64,000 nt of DNA from JAAXXJ01 sp964412455 (GCA_964412455.1 CAYPOT010000005.1:1-64000); one strand, 5' to 3'; counted from the stretch's first letter, positions 41,515 to 51,258 are shown. Notes: generated by a model not told the origin, from the letters alone. Translations and numbers: made by a program.

Positions 41515-42408
41515 ATGCGCAGGGTCATTTACTTCTTAATTACAAACATCGCTATTCTGCTGGTCTTAAGTACGGCAATGAGGCTTTTTGGCGTAGAGCC
41601 GTATCTTACCGCATACGGACTTAACTACCAGTCACTGCTCATTTTCGCGCTCGTGTTCGGTATGGGCGGCTCATTTATAAGTCTTGCCATATCTAAATGG
41701 ACGGCGAAGAGGATTTCCGGAGCGCAGCTCGTAAAAGAGCCCGCAAATGAGACGGAACGGTGGCTTGTAAGGACCGTGTCCGAACTGGCGGTAAAGGCGA
41801 ATATCGGAATGCCGGAGGTCGCCATTTTCCCCTCGGATGACATGAATGCCTTTGCGACTGGAATGCGCAGGAACAAGTCCCTGATTGCCGTATCCTCAGG
41901 ACTGCTCAGGAGGATGGACCGTGAAAAGGTGAAGGCCGTTCTTGCCCATGAGGTGGCCCATGCCGCCAACGGTGACATGATCACACTCGCGCTGATTCAG
42001 GGGGTAGTGAACACCTTTGTTCTTTTCCTGTCACGGGTAATAGGCCACACCATTGACAGGGTTGTATTCAAGAACGAACGGGGACACGGCCCCGCCTTCT
42101 GGATTACAACGATTATCGCCGAAATAGTCCTTGCCGTTTTAGCCTCGATAATCGTCTTTTACTTCTCAAGAAAGCGCGAATACCGGGCTGACACCGGCGC
42201 TGCGGCGTTAGTCGGCAAAAAACCGATGATGGGAGCGCTCGAAGCCTTGAAGGCATCCGTGCGCCAGCCCCATTTGCCTGACAAGCTTGCCGCCTTTGGG
42301 ATCTCCGGCGCGAAACGAAGCGGGCTGAAAGCGCTCTTTGCGACACATCCCGACCTTGATGACAGGATCGCAGCCCTTGAGCGGGCGGTTTATCCTGATT
42401 ATAAATAA
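41515..42408 (+). CDS. htpX: M48-family membrane zinc metalloprotease HtpX
   Basis: A 297-aa inner-membrane protease with two N-terminal TM helices (about 5-25, 38-58), the zinc motif HEVAH in VLAHEVAHAANGD, two further TM helices and a C-terminal Glu ligand region (YRADTGAAALVG). The length and layout match HtpX, which degrades damaged membrane proteins with FtsH. The ATG at 41515 has a GGAAAGGAGG site; the longer frame from 41449 has none. It lies between two P2-type ATPase genes. Confidence 0.93.
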   Translation: MRRVIYFLITNIAILLVLSTAMRLFGVEPYLTAYGLNYQSLLIFALVFGMGGSFISLAISKWTAKRISGAQLVKEPANETERWLVRTVSELAVKANIGMPEVAIFPSDDMNAFATGMRRNKSLIAVSSGLLRRMDREKVKAVLAHEVAHAANGDMITLALIQGVVNTFVLFLSRVIGHTIDRVVFKNERGHGPAFWITTIIAEIVLAVLASIIVFYFSRKREYRADTGAAALVGKKPMMGALEALKASVRQPHLPDKLAAFGISGAKRSGLKALFATHPDLDDRIAALERAVYPDYK

Positions 42409-42424
42409 AGAGGGGTTTTAGAAA

Positions 42425-45145
42425 ATGGAAACCTTGATCGAAAAGCACTGGCATCACCTGCCGGCGGATGAAGTAATCGGCCTCCTGGAGAGTGATCAGG
42501 AAAAAGGGCTGGATCTGTTCGAGGTCGAACGTCGTCAGAAAGAATTCGGTCTCAATGTGATCACCGGGAAAAAGGGGAAAGGCCCCCTGCTGCGCTTTCT
42601 GCTCCAGTTCCATAATCCCCTGATCTATGTCCTTCTTGTTACCGCCGTCATAACCGCGCTTCTTAAAGAGTATGTTGATTCAGGAGTGATATTAGGAGTT
42701 GTAATCATCAATGCAGTCGTAGGGTTTATACAGGAGTCAAGGGCTGAGAAGGCGATAGATTCTTTGAAGAAGATGCTTTCGCCCTCCGCGACGGCTCTGA
42801 GGGACGGCAGGAAGGTTGTTGTCCCGGCTGAAGAGCTTGTGCCGGGCGATGTTGTGTTCATACAATCAGGGGACAAGACGCCCGCTGATGCAAGGCTTTT
42901 CAAGTCAAAAAATCTCCAGATCGACGAAGCCCCCCTTACCGGGGAATCCCTTCCCGTGAACAAGACGACCGGGGCGATTGACAAGGAACTGCCTGTCGCG
43001 GACAGGACAAACATGGCCTTCAGCGGCACCCTGGTGACCTATGGTCAGGGCGCGGGCGTGGTCGCCGCCACAGGCGACAATACCGAGATAGGCAGGATAG
43101 CGGGGATGCTCCAGGAGGTGAGGGAGATTGAGACCCCGCTTATCAGGAAGCTCGATAAATTCAGCAAGGTCCTCATGGTGGTCATCATGTCGGCGGCGGG
43201 ACTGCTGTTCCTCTTCGGGGTCCTGAGGGGCAATCCCGCGATAGAGATGTTCATGGCAGCCGTCGCCCTTGCGGTCTCCGCCATACCGGAAGGGCTACCT
43301 GCGGTAATGACCATAGCCCTTGCGATAGGCGTAAAAAAAATGGCGACGAGACATGCGATTATACGAAGGCTCCCCGCGGTGGAGACACTCGGCTCCGCAA
43401 CAGTGATATGTTCAGATAAGACAGGCACCCTGACGCGCAACGAGATGACGGTTGTCGCTCTGGAAGCGCCGTGCGGCGGTTATTCAATTACCGGAGCCGG
43501 ATACGCCCCTGCGGGTTCTTTTATGAAAGACGGGAGGGAGATAGAGCCCTTGGACGAACCCGCTCTCTTCGAGCTATTGAGGGCCGGTTATTTGTGCAAT
43601 GACGCGGTTTTGAAACAGGAAAGGGACTCCTGGATGATAGAGGGCGATCCGACCGAAGGCGCCCTCATCGTTGCCGCCATGAAGTCCGGGATGAACACCG
43701 GGGATGAGAAAAAGAAGATGACGAGAACGGATGAGATCCCCTTTGAATCGGAAAACCAGTTTATGGCGACCCTCCATCATGACCATCATGAGCGGGGATA
43801 TATCTATGTGAAAGGCGCTCCGGAAAAGGTACTCTCTTTTTGTTCCGGTGAACTTCATGGTGAAGCAAAGACCGATGAACATAAACATATAGATAGACAT
43901 TTCTGGGAAGAAAAAACAAAAGATCTGGCATCCGGAGGCCTGCGGGTACTTGCCCTCGCCGTTAAATACATACCAACGAGGCATGAGCTGCTGGAATTCA
44001 GGGATGTTGAAAAAGGCTTTCTCTTTCTCGGTCTTGTGGGGATGATTGACCCGCCGAGGGATGAGGCGATAAAGGCTGTTGGTCTGTGCAAAAAAGCGGG
44101 CATAGAGGTGAAGATGATAACAGGCGACCACCTGTTGACGGCAAAGGCGATTGCGGAACAGATCGGCATCAGGGGTGAAAAGATCGTCTCCGGCCGGGAC
44201 CTGGAAGGGATGGATGTAAAAGAGCTTCAGGGATTGGTCAGGGATGCGGATGTCTATGCGAGGGTGAACCCCGGACATAAGCTCAAGCTCGTTCAGGCGC
44301 TTCAGGCTAACGGTGAGATTGTGGCCATGACAGGCGATGGGGTGAACGACGCCCCGGCGTTAAAACAAGCGGACATCGGAATAGCCATGGGGATCACAGG
44401 AACCGAGGTTGCCAAGGAAGCCTCCGCCATGGTCCTGACCGACGACAACTTCGCGAGCATAGAACGGGCTGTTGAAGAGGGAAGAACGGTCTTCAGCAAC
44501 CTCCAGAAGACCATTCTCTTTATCCTGCCGACAAACGGCGGAGAGTGTCTCTTAATCATAAGCGCGATCCTGCTCGGCACGGTCCTGCCTGTGCTGCCGC
44601 TGCAGATTTTATGGATAAACCTGATTACCACCGTCGCCCTCGCGATCACCCTTGCCTTTGAACCGGTGGAAGCCGGCGTTATGGAGAGACCGCCGCGCAG
44701 GCCGGACGCCCCTTTAATAGACATGTCCCTTGTCCGGAGAATAGCGCTGGTATCCTTGGTAATGGCGGCGGGAACGTTCGGCCTTTTTTATTACGAGCTT
44801 TCGCGCGGCGTCGATGTTGCCGCGGCAAGGGCCGTTGCGGTCAATGCGGTGGTCTTTTTTGAGGCTGTGTATCTTTTTAATGCCCGCTATCTCAGGGATT
44901 CAGTATTAAGCCTTAAAGGTTTCTTCGGCAATAAAATCGTGCTTCTCGGCATTGGCGTCGTTGTTCTGTTCCAGATGATATTGACCTACTGGCCTCTCAT
45001 GAATACGCTGTTTCACGTGGCCCCGATCGGCATGATGAGCTGGCTCCGGATCATCCTTGTTTCCTCAAGCTTGCTGTTTATCATAGAAATGGCGAAGGCT
45101 GTGGAGAGGCGTGTTTCAGTAAATGAAATCGGGTATGGAGGATAA
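42425..45145 (+). CDS. P2-type cation-transporting ATPase
   Basis: A 906-aa pump with TGES (LTGESLPVNK), CSDKTGTLTRNEMT, TGDGVNDAPALKQADIGIAMG and AIPEGLPAVMTIALAIG. The cation-ATPase N-terminal domain starts with HWHHLPADEVIGLLE and a C-terminal P-ATPase domain ends the protein. It is related to, but clearly distinct from, the pump at 38550-41228. Base composition looks somewhat lower in GC than the first half of the window, as do the surrounding genes. Ca2+ or Mn2+ is the likely ion. The stop is four bases before the universal stress protein start. Confidence 0.93.
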   Translation: METLIEKHWHHLPADEVIGLLESDQEKGLDLFEVERRQKEFGLNVITGKKGKGPLLRFLLQFHNPLIYVLLVTAVITALLKEYVDSGVILGVVIINAVVGFIQESRAEKAIDSLKKMLSPSATALRDGRKVVVPAEELVPGDVVFIQSGDKTPADARLFKSKNLQIDEAPLTGESLPVNKTTGAIDKELPVADRTNMAFSGTLVTYGQGAGVVAATGDNTEIGRIAGMLQEVREIETPLIRKLDKFSKVLMVVIMSAAGLLFLFGVLRGNPAIEMFMAAVALAVSAIPEGLPAVMTIALAIGVKKMATRHAIIRRLPAVETLGSATVICSDKTGTLTRNEMTVVALEAPCGGYSITGAGYAPAGSFMKDGREIEPLDEPALFELLRAGYLCNDAVLKQERDSWMIEGDPTEGALIVAAMKSGMNTGDEKKKMTRTDEIPFESENQFMATLHHDHHERGYIYVKGAPEKVLSFCSGELHGEAKTDEHKHIDRHFWEEKTKDLASGGLRVLALAVKYIPTRHELLEFRDVEKGFLFLGLVGMIDPPRDEAIKAVGLCKKAGIEVKMITGDHLLTAKAIAEQIGIRGEKIVSGRDLEGMDVKELQGLVRDADVYARVNPGHKLKLVQALQANGEIVAMTGDGVNDAPALKQADIGIAMGITGTEVAKEASAMVLTDDNFASIERAVEEGRTVFSNLQKTILFILPTNGGECLLIISAILLGTVLPVLPLQILWINLITTVALAITLAFEPVEAGVMERPPRRPDAPLIDMSLVRRIALVSLVMAAGTFGLFYYELSRGVDVAAARAVAVNAVVFFEAVYLFNARYLRDSVLSLKGFFGNKIVLLGIGVVVLFQMILTYWPLMNTLFHVAPIGMMSWLRIILVSSSLLFIIEMAKAVERRVSVNEIGYGG

Positions 45146-45149
45146 AAAA

Positions 45150-45986
45150 ATGATCAAGAGAATCCTTCTTGGCTTAGGCGGCACGCCCTATACGACGGTT
45201 GCGATCCAGCGCGCTGTAGAGATTGCCAGGCGGTTTGACGCCGAAATAACAGGAGTGACCGTACTCGACCTCGATCGTCTGACAAAGGTCCGCCTTGCGC
45301 GGGAAGAAACGATACCTGCCGCCATGCATCGGGTCGTCCTGACACGAGACCGGGTCGAGGAAACGATCAGCGCGTTCGAATCCGCCTGCGCTGTTGAGGG
45401 GATCAAATACCAGGTCAAACAGGAAGAGAAAGAGGCCTCGTTCGACCTGATGATCTCCCTTGCCCGCTATCACGACCTCATGATATTCGGACTGAAGAGC
45501 CTCTTCGAATACAGCGTTTCGATCGTCGATCTGTCGATCGAGGAGCCGAAAGATACGCTGGCGCGTCTGATCGCCGCGGGTGTGCGGCCGATCATCGCCG
45601 TATCGGACACGTTCCAGCCGGTCAGGAAAGTCCTGATCGCATACAGCGGCTCCATGGAATCGGCCAAGACCATGAAGAAGTTCGTGCAGCTGCGCATGTG
45701 GCCCGACGCACAATTGAAAATCGTGACGTATCAAAGTTCGGAAGACAAGGCGCGGCGGCTTTTGCATGATGCGTCCGCGTATTGCCGGGCGCATGGATTT
45801 CATGTTGAGCATGAATCGAATCCAGGCTCTCCCAAGGACCTCCTGTTGCCCTTGGCGACGCAGTGGCAGGCGGATATGATCGTGCTGGGCAACAGCGCCG
45901 GCAATCTGCTGGTGAAGCGGGTCCTCGGGGAGACCGCATTGCACATCATCCGAAACACCGACCGGTCGTTGTTCTTGTGCCAGTGA
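45150..45986 (+). CDS. Universal stress protein (tandem Usp)
   Basis: A 278-aa protein with two Usp domains: KRILLGLGGTPYTTVAIQRA at the start and KVLIAYSGSMESAKTMKKFV from about residue 160, with MIVLGNSAGNLLVKRVLGET near the end; the last is the G-2x-G-9x-G(S/T)-type ATP loop region. A GGAGG lies eight bases ahead of the ATG at 45150. Ending FLCQ. A truncated second copy of the last 30 codons lies at 47118-47207. Confidence 0.88.
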   Translation: MIKRILLGLGGTPYTTVAIQRAVEIARRFDAEITGVTVLDLDRLTKVRLAREETIPAAMHRVVLTRDRVEETISAFESACAVEGIKYQVKQEEKEASFDLMISLARYHDLMIFGLKSLFEYSVSIVDLSIEEPKDTLARLIAAGVRPIIAVSDTFQPVRKVLIAYSGSMESAKTMKKFVQLRMWPDAQLKIVTYQSSEDKARRLLHDASAYCRAHGFHVEHESNPGSPKDLLLPLATQWQADMIVLGNSAGNLLVKRVLGETALHIIRNTDRSLFLCQ

Positions 45987-46121
45987 TCTGAGCCATAGGT
46001 GAAATAATCGTTCAGGAGAAAACACTGCTGGTCTCTGCTATGATTATAGGCAATAGGTGGGTCGAGATGTATGTATAGGTGTCGCCGGCTGAAAGTTCAC
46101 CCGTTGTCAAAGGAGGCCGCC

Positions 46122-46820
46122 ATGGTTCACCTCTGGCAAAAGCACTACCCCCCTGTTGCCATTATACCCGTCGTCACGCTCCTCATTCTGCTGGCGGGGC
46201 TTGCCCTGATGCTGCCGCCCATCCCGCAGCCCTCCGCGTATCATGATTTTGCCGACCAGCGCGCCAGCGGCGCGCTGCCCAATTTCCTCGACACCGTCTC
46301 CAATGCCCTGTTCGTGCTGGCGGGCGCGCTCGGCCTACTCTTCCTGCGCGGCGAACATCGGCGGCGCGCTTTCCTCGACGCGCGCGAGGCGTGGCCTTAT
46401 GTGCTGTTCTTCATCGCCGTCATCCTCACCGGTTTTGCCTCGGGATACTACCACCTGGCCCCGGACAACGCGCGGCTGGTGTGGGACCGGGCGGCGATCG
46501 CGCTTGCGTTCATGGCCTGGTTCTCGGCTATTGTGTGCGAGCGCGTCAGCCTCAAGGTTGGGCTCATGCTGCTGCTGCCGCTGCTCCTCCGGCTGTATCC
46601 GCCGCGCTACAGCGCCGGGCGGGATATCCTCGCCGTCATCGGACTGTATCTTCTGGCCTTGCTGTTCGACCTCACCGATCGCCCGGTTTTCGCGCTGACC
46701 GGCGGCCTCGTCGGCGGACACACGATCAAGCACGCGATCGCCGCGCTGGCGGCGGTTTGGGTTGCGCGCTACCTGCGGCGGCGGAGGCCCTTGTGTTCCA
46801 GGCCCTGCGCCCCGATGTAA
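46122..46820 (+). CDS. Ceramidase-like (CREST family) membrane hydrolase
   Basis: A 232-aa integral membrane protein with about seven TM helices. YHDFADQRASGALPNFLDTV, then SNALFVLAGALG, GFASGYYHLAPDNARLVWDR and the final GHTIKHAIAALAAVW match the alkaline ceramidase/CREST pattern, with conserved Ser, His, Asp and two late His as metal ligands. The substrate is unlikely to be ceramide with certainty; amide or lipid hydrolysis is inferred. The start has AAGGAGG. Its C-terminus (RRRRPLCSRPCAPM) runs into the acyltransferase relic and may be aberrant. Confidence 0.8.
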   Translation: MVHLWQKHYPPVAIIPVVTLLILLAGLALMLPPIPQPSAYHDFADQRASGALPNFLDTVSNALFVLAGALGLLFLRGEHRRRAFLDAREAWPYVLFFIAVILTGFASGYYHLAPDNARLVWDRAAIALAFMAWFSAIVCERVSLKVGLMLLLPLLLRLYPPRYSAGRDILAVIGLYLLALLFDLTDRPVFALTGGLVGGHTIKHAIAALAAVWVARYLRRRRPLCSRPCAPM

Positions 46821-46849
46821 GACTGCGCGAGCGCGCGCCGTGCGCGCCG

Positions 46850-47047
46850 ATGGTTCCCGTCACGCTGACTGGCACGCGCACCCCGCTGCGTGGTCAGGAG
46901 TTGCAGCCGCGTTACAGCAAGCTTCAGGTGCTGGTCGGCGAGCCGATCCCGGCGCACGGGGAAGACTGGCAAGCCGCATTGCAATTGCGCGATGCCGCGC
47001 GTGGCTGGATTCTGGCGCGACTGGTGGAGCCCGATATGGTCGCCTGA
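46850..47047 (+). pseudogene. C-terminal relic of a PlsC-type acyltransferase
   Basis: In the frame ending at 47047 the text VPVTLTGTRTPLRG, LQVLVGEPIPAHGED and WQAALQLRDAARGWILARLV is the C-terminal third of a lysophospholipid/1-acylglycerol-3-phosphate acyltransferase. The catalytic HxxxxD domain is gone. It overlaps nothing but follows directly after the ceramidase-like stop, so a gene once present here has been truncated. Confidence 0.65.
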
Positions 47048-47117
47048 CGGGTCTCCAGGGATTTTCATTCGCTTTACGGTTATTTGCCCCATCTTCACCC
47101 CATAACAGCCCTTTGAC

Positions 47118-47207
47118 GGCCGCAATCTAGTGGTGAAAGGGGTCCTTGGGGAGACAGTTTTGCACATCATCCGAAACGCCGATCGGCCGTTGTTTTTGTG
47201 CCAATGA
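47118..47207 (+). pseudogene. C-terminal relic of a universal stress protein
   Basis: The frame GRNLVVKGVLGETVLHIIRN then ADRPLFLCQ and stop is nearly the same as the last 29 residues of the Usp at 45150-45986 (NLLVKRVLGETALHIIRN ... FLCQ). Nothing of the rest survives. It looks like the tail of a second Usp gene, cut when the ceramidase/acyltransferase segment (about 46000-47117) arrived or when the array recombined. Confidence 0.75.
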
Positions 47208-47305
47208 ACCGAGTTCGGGGAAACGGTGATTTATTTGTCCGAAGCGTTTTACTGTTCCGATTATTGAGTAATGCAAAAATAAAGGAAAGTTACATTGTGC
47301 CAATA

Positions 47306-47395
47306 CTCCCTCCACCTTGATGGGGGAGGGCTGGGGTGGGGGTGAAATAGGCGGCTAATTTCACCCTCCCCTAACCCCTCCCATCGAGGGAGGGG
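47306..47395. repeat. G/C-run palindromic repeat
   Basis: The left arm GGGGGAGGGCTGGGGTGGGG is followed by TGAAAT and, after 9 nt, by the complementary ATTTCACCCTCCCCTAACCC. Inner short palindromes CTCCC...GGGAGG flank each side. It occupies the spacer before the Usp gene at 47453. No T-run. Confidence 0.6.
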
Positions 47396-47452
47396 AAAAA
47401 CTATTTCCATTTATTATGCAAAGCTCAATAATTAAGAAAGGCGGAACCGATT

Positions 47453-48394
47453 ATGCAGCGATTCAAGAATATCCTTTTGGTTGCCGGTGGGACGGGCTGG
47501 GAAGCGAACACCCTTGAAAGGGCTGTAGCCCTTGCAAAGAACAACCGGGCCCGCTTATCCGTGGTTGACGTTGTCGAGGAATTGCCTCGGGAAATGCGAA
47601 GGCTGCTTACATCAATGGATCTTGCCGATCTCCAGAAGCTTGCAGTTGCGGAACGACTCAAAGATCTCAATCATCTCATAGAGCCGGCCATGAATAAAGG
47701 AGTGAACGTCTCCGCCGGGGTCCTTATTGGAAAACCTTTTCTTGAGATTATCAGGAAAGTATTGCGAAACAGTCATGACTTGGTGATTAAAACGGCAAGA
47801 GGAAAGGGAGGGCTAAAAGGGCTTTTATTCGGCAGCACTGCCACGCACCTGATGCGCAAGTGCCCGTGCCCTGTCTGGGTGATCAAGCCGACGCATCGAA
47901 AAAAGTACGCCAGGATAATGGCGGCAGTGGACCCCGACCCACATGACAAAAAAAGGAACGCTCTTAATGCCAAAATCATGGAGCTGGCAACTTCCCTTGG
48001 CCGCAGGGAAGGAAGTGAGCTGCATGTAGTCCATGCCTGGCATCTCTCCAGCGAGAAGATGCTGGTGTTGCGCGGCGGACTGAGCCATAGTGACGTGGAC
48101 AGGATGGCACGTGCCATGCGAGCAGAACATGAAGGGTGGCTTCGTGAACTTGTGGATGCATACGCTCCGGATACACCGACGAGCAGGATTCATTTGCTGA
48201 AGGGTGATGCGGCGGAGGCGATTCCCGCTTTGGCAAAAAGAAATGGCGCCGAACTCATCGTCATGGGTACGGTAACCAGAACAGGGATTGCGGGATATCT
48301 CATGGGCAGCACCGCGGAAAGGGTCCTTCAGCAAGTTGATTGTTCGGTGCTGACGGTCAAGCCCGCAGGGTTTGTTACGCCGGTAAAAACATAG
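47453..48394 (+). CDS. Universal stress protein (tandem Usp, UspE-like)
   Basis: A 313-aa protein with two Usp domains: FKNILLVAGGTGWEANTLER at the front with TARGKGGLKGLLFGSTATHL (ATP-loop type) and a second domain ending LIVMGTVTRTGIAGYLMGST, then AERVLQQVDCSVLTVKPAGF. Length and layout match UspE. It lies between the palindromic repeat and a small membrane gene. Confidence 0.9.
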   Translation: MQRFKNILLVAGGTGWEANTLERAVALAKNNRARLSVVDVVEELPREMRRLLTSMDLADLQKLAVAERLKDLNHLIEPAMNKGVNVSAGVLIGKPFLEIIRKVLRNSHDLVIKTARGKGGLKGLLFGSTATHLMRKCPCPVWVIKPTHRKKYARIMAAVDPDPHDKKRNALNAKIMELATSLGRREGSELHVVHAWHLSSEKMLVLRGGLSHSDVDRMARAMRAEHEGWLRELVDAYAPDTPTSRIHLLKGDAAEAIPALAKRNGAELIVMGTVTRTGIAGYLMGSTAERVLQQVDCSVLTVKPAGFVTPVKT

Positions 48395-48416
48395 AGACGG
48401 CCACCTAGGAGCGCAT

Positions 48417-48557
48417 ATGAAATATCGGGAGAAGGTTGAAAGAGTGATAGTCTTGTCGCCCCTGGTTATGATGTTATCGGCTGTATTTCTTTCCACAGTG
48501 AAATTGGATGCTTATCATGACAGCCTGTGCACGGTCCTTGGTATCAATAAGTTCTAA
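48417..48557 (+). CDS. 46-aa predicted membrane peptide
   Basis: MKYREKVERVIVLSPLVMML, then SAVFLSTVKLDAYHDSLCTV and LGINKF. One hydrophobic helix (about residues 9-27) after a basic N-terminus predicts an inner-membrane small protein. An AGGAG sits seven bases before the ATG, and the frame is open in one piece between two real genes (Usp and antiporter). Too short for most gene callers. No family is known to me; regulation of the adjacent antiporter is a guess. Confidence 0.55.
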   Translation: MKYREKVERVIVLSPLVMMLSAVFLSTVKLDAYHDSLCTVLGINKF

Positions 48558-48613
48558 GATGATATTCTCGATATATTATTTCCTGACCGAGGCGCCTGGC
48601 GCAAACAAGGACG

Positions 48614-50272
48614 ATGCCGATGTTCGATAATGTTTTTTCAGAGATCGCCGCGGTGCTGTTGACAGCGGCACTTATTGGCGCAGTGGCGGTAAAACTGCGC
48701 CAGCCGCTGATCGTGTCGTTTATCGTCTCAGGTCTCCTGGTCGGTCCGGCAGGATTTGGCTGGGTCACCAGCGCTGATCAGGTCGATCTTCTGGCAAAGT
48801 TCGGCATAACGCTGCTCCTGTTCGTGGTCGGCCTCAGGCTCGACATTGACCTCATACGCAGTACGGGTGTGGTGGCACTGGCGACAGGCTTGGGACAGGT
48901 AATTTTTACTTCCCTGATCGGCTACGTCATCGCCCTTGCCCTGGGACTTGCGCCTGTAGCGGCGTTGTATGTGGCGGTTGCGCTGACGTTCTCCAGTACG
49001 ATCATCATTGTGAAGCTGTTGTCGGATAAACGTGAGATCGACGCCCTGCACGGACGCATCGCCGTCGGTCTTCTCATCGTCCAGGATATCGTGGTGGTGG
49101 TGGTCATGATCGGCCTGTCCGCCTTCGGTGCCGGCCAGACCGGCAGCGCAGGCCTGACCTATCAGCTGGCGACGGTTTTATTAAAAGGCGTCGGCTTCCT
49201 GGTCCTTACGGTCCTGATCATGCACTACGTGTTGCCCGGCCTGCTCGACAGGTTGGCGCTGTCCCACGAACTGCTGGTTTTGTTCGCCATTTCCTGGGCA
49301 ATAGCGCTTGCCGCGATCGGAGCTTATCTGGGCTTCAGTAAAGAGGTCGGCGCATTCCTGGCCGGGATATCCCTGGCCTCAACTTCGTACCGGGAAGCCA
49401 TAGCCTCACGTCTGGTAAGTTTGCGTGATTTTCTGCTGGTTTTTTTCTTTGTTGATCTGGGCGCACAGTTGGACATGAGCCTGTTGGGCGCCAATATCGG
49501 CCCGGCTCTTGTTCTATCGCTGTTCGTGTTGATCGGCAACCCCATCATCGTCATGATCATTATGGGTGTCATGGGGTATAGCAAGCGCACCGGTTTTCTG
49601 ACCGGACTCACCGTGGCGCAGATCAGCGAGTTTTCATTGATTCTGGCGGCAGTAGGCGTAACCCTCGGGCATATCGACTCGGAAACGATGGGGTTGGTCA
49701 CTTTGGTCGGCCTGGTTACCATCGGCCTGTCAACGTACATGATACTCTATTCTCATCCCTTATATGATCGTCTCGCGCACTGGCTGCGGCTATTTGAACG
49801 GAGGATACCCCATCGGGAACAGGCGGGAGACAGCGAAATTGCTTTGTTCGCCCCCGATGTCGTTATTTTTGGCATGGGGCGATATGGCAGCGAAATCGTT
49901 AAGGGCTTGAGGGGGCAAGGGTGGAAAATCCTGGGGATCGACTTTGATCCCGACGTGATACACGCCTGGCGCAAAGAAGGGTTGCCCGTCCGGTACGGAG
50001 ATGCGGAAGATCCGGAATTTCTTGAGACGATCCCCTTGCAACACGCGGGCTGGGTGGTCAGCACGGCGCACGAACGCTCCGTCAACCTGGCGCTGGTGGC
50101 GGCGCTGCGTCATCATGGATTCAGGGGAAGAACGGCGGTGCGCGTAAACCGTCCGGAAGACGCAGAAGTCCTCCTGCGTGCGGGGGCGGACGTAATTCTG
50201 TCACCGTTCGCCGACGGGGCGAAGAAAGCCGTGGAAGAACTTGTCACCTTGCAGAAGCGGAATGCAGTATGA
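48614..50272 (+). CDS. CPA2 (Kef-type) cation:proton antiporter with TrkA-N domain
   Basis: A 552-aa protein: about twelve TM helices (residues 1-390), then a cytoplasmic RCK/TrkA-N domain (from ALFAPDVVIFGMGRYGSEIV) with the dinucleotide-binding GxGxxG loop and VRYGDAEDPEFLETIPLQHA. Matches KefB/C and YbaL-like exchangers of K+ or Na+ for H+. The helix with ALTFSSTIIIVKLL is the family transport motif region. Two Met codons at the start (48614, 48620) leave a two-residue uncertainty. Confidence 0.9.
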   Translation: MPMFDNVFSEIAAVLLTAALIGAVAVKLRQPLIVSFIVSGLLVGPAGFGWVTSADQVDLLAKFGITLLLFVVGLRLDIDLIRSTGVVALATGLGQVIFTSLIGYVIALALGLAPVAALYVAVALTFSSTIIIVKLLSDKREIDALHGRIAVGLLIVQDIVVVVVMIGLSAFGAGQTGSAGLTYQLATVLLKGVGFLVLTVLIMHYVLPGLLDRLALSHELLVLFAISWAIALAAIGAYLGFSKEVGAFLAGISLASTSYREAIASRLVSLRDFLLVFFFVDLGAQLDMSLLGANIGPALVLSLFVLIGNPIIVMIIMGVMGYSKRTGFLTGLTVAQISEFSLILAAVGVTLGHIDSETMGLVTLVGLVTIGLSTYMILYSHPLYDRLAHWLRLFERRIPHREQAGDSEIALFAPDVVIFGMGRYGSEIVKGLRGQGWKILGIDFDPDVIHAWRKEGLPVRYGDAEDPEFLETIPLQHAGWVVSTAHERSVNLALVAALRHHGFRGRTAVRVNRPEDAEVLLRAGADVILSPFADGAKKAVEELVTLQKRNAV

Positions 50273-50373
50273 TAATCAGGGGTAACGACTTCTGAAGTGA
50301 AAACAGATAGAATGTGTTGTCGTGTCGGTTGTATTTCTTTCCACGGAACAGATAATGAGGACCATGCTTTATT

Positions 50374-51258
50374 ATGCGAGGCATCATGTTGACGGATAAA
50401 ATGGAATATTTCAGCAAACAACCCAAATCGTTCCTGACGGTCCTGGGTATCCTCCTGTGCGTAATCCTTGGCGTTATCGATTACATTACAGGCTATGAAA
50501 TATCTTTCTCGATATTCTATTTACTGCCGGTTTCCCTGGTTGCCTGGTTTGTGGGCAGACAACCCGCCATTTATATCTCAATATTGAGCGCGCTCATATG
50601 GCTGCTGGCCGATTTGAGTTCAGGACACACATACTCTCATTATGCCATCCCGCTTTGGAATTCAATTATGAGACTGGGCTTTTTTTTGACGGGAGCATAT
50701 TTTCTGACCGCTATCAGGAAACTGCTGGATCACGTGACCGAATTGTCCCGGAGGGATCCCTTAACCGGAGTCGCAAGCCGGAGACACTTTTACGATCTCG
50801 CGGAATCGGAAATAAACCGTCTGAAGCGATATGGACATCCTTTCACGGTTTGCTACATTGATATCGATAATTTCAAGCAGATCAATGACACCTTCGGTCA
50901 TGATGAGGGCGACAATCTCTTAACCCAGATAGCGGAAAGCATCAGAAGCAATATGCGGAGAACCGATGTTGTCGGACGGCTTGGCGGAGATGAGTTCGCC
51001 CTGCTCATGCCCGAGACCGGCGCGGACGCGGCCCTGAACGTAGTCGATAAGGTTCTTGACCTCCAGGACCTTTCGCAGAAGAGGGGATTGGCGATCACGC
51101 TGAGCATAGGCATGGTCGTTTACCTGAGCCCTCCTGAAAATGTGGATGCGATGATCAAGAGGGCCGATGCCCTCATGTATTCCGTGAAGACGGGAGGCAA
51201 GAACAATATCAAGTATGAGATTGTGGGCCGGGCGGGGACCGATAGGAGTGAAAGGTAG
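50374..51258 (+). CDS. Membrane-anchored diguanylate cyclase (GGDEF)
   Basis: A 294-aa protein with about four TM helices (residues 20-115) and a GGDEF domain (about 125-285). The active site is intact GGDEF in GRLGGDEFALLM, and the inhibitory I-site R-x-x-D is RRTD five residues upstream. It should make c-di-GMP under product control. Met-5 (50386) is an alternative start. A 31-nt tandem duplication begins at its stop codon. Confidence 0.92.
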   Translation: MRGIMLTDKMEYFSKQPKSFLTVLGILLCVILGVIDYITGYEISFSIFYLLPVSLVAWFVGRQPAIYISILSALIWLLADLSSGHTYSHYAIPLWNSIMRLGFFLTGAYFLTAIRKLLDHVTELSRRDPLTGVASRRHFYDLAESEINRLKRYGHPFTVCYIDIDNFKQINDTFGHDEGDNLLTQIAESIRSNMRRTDVVGRLGGDEFALLMPETGADAALNVVDKVLDLQDLSQKRGLAITLSIGMVVYLSPPENVDAMIKRADALMYSVKTGGKNNIKYEIVGRAGTDRSER

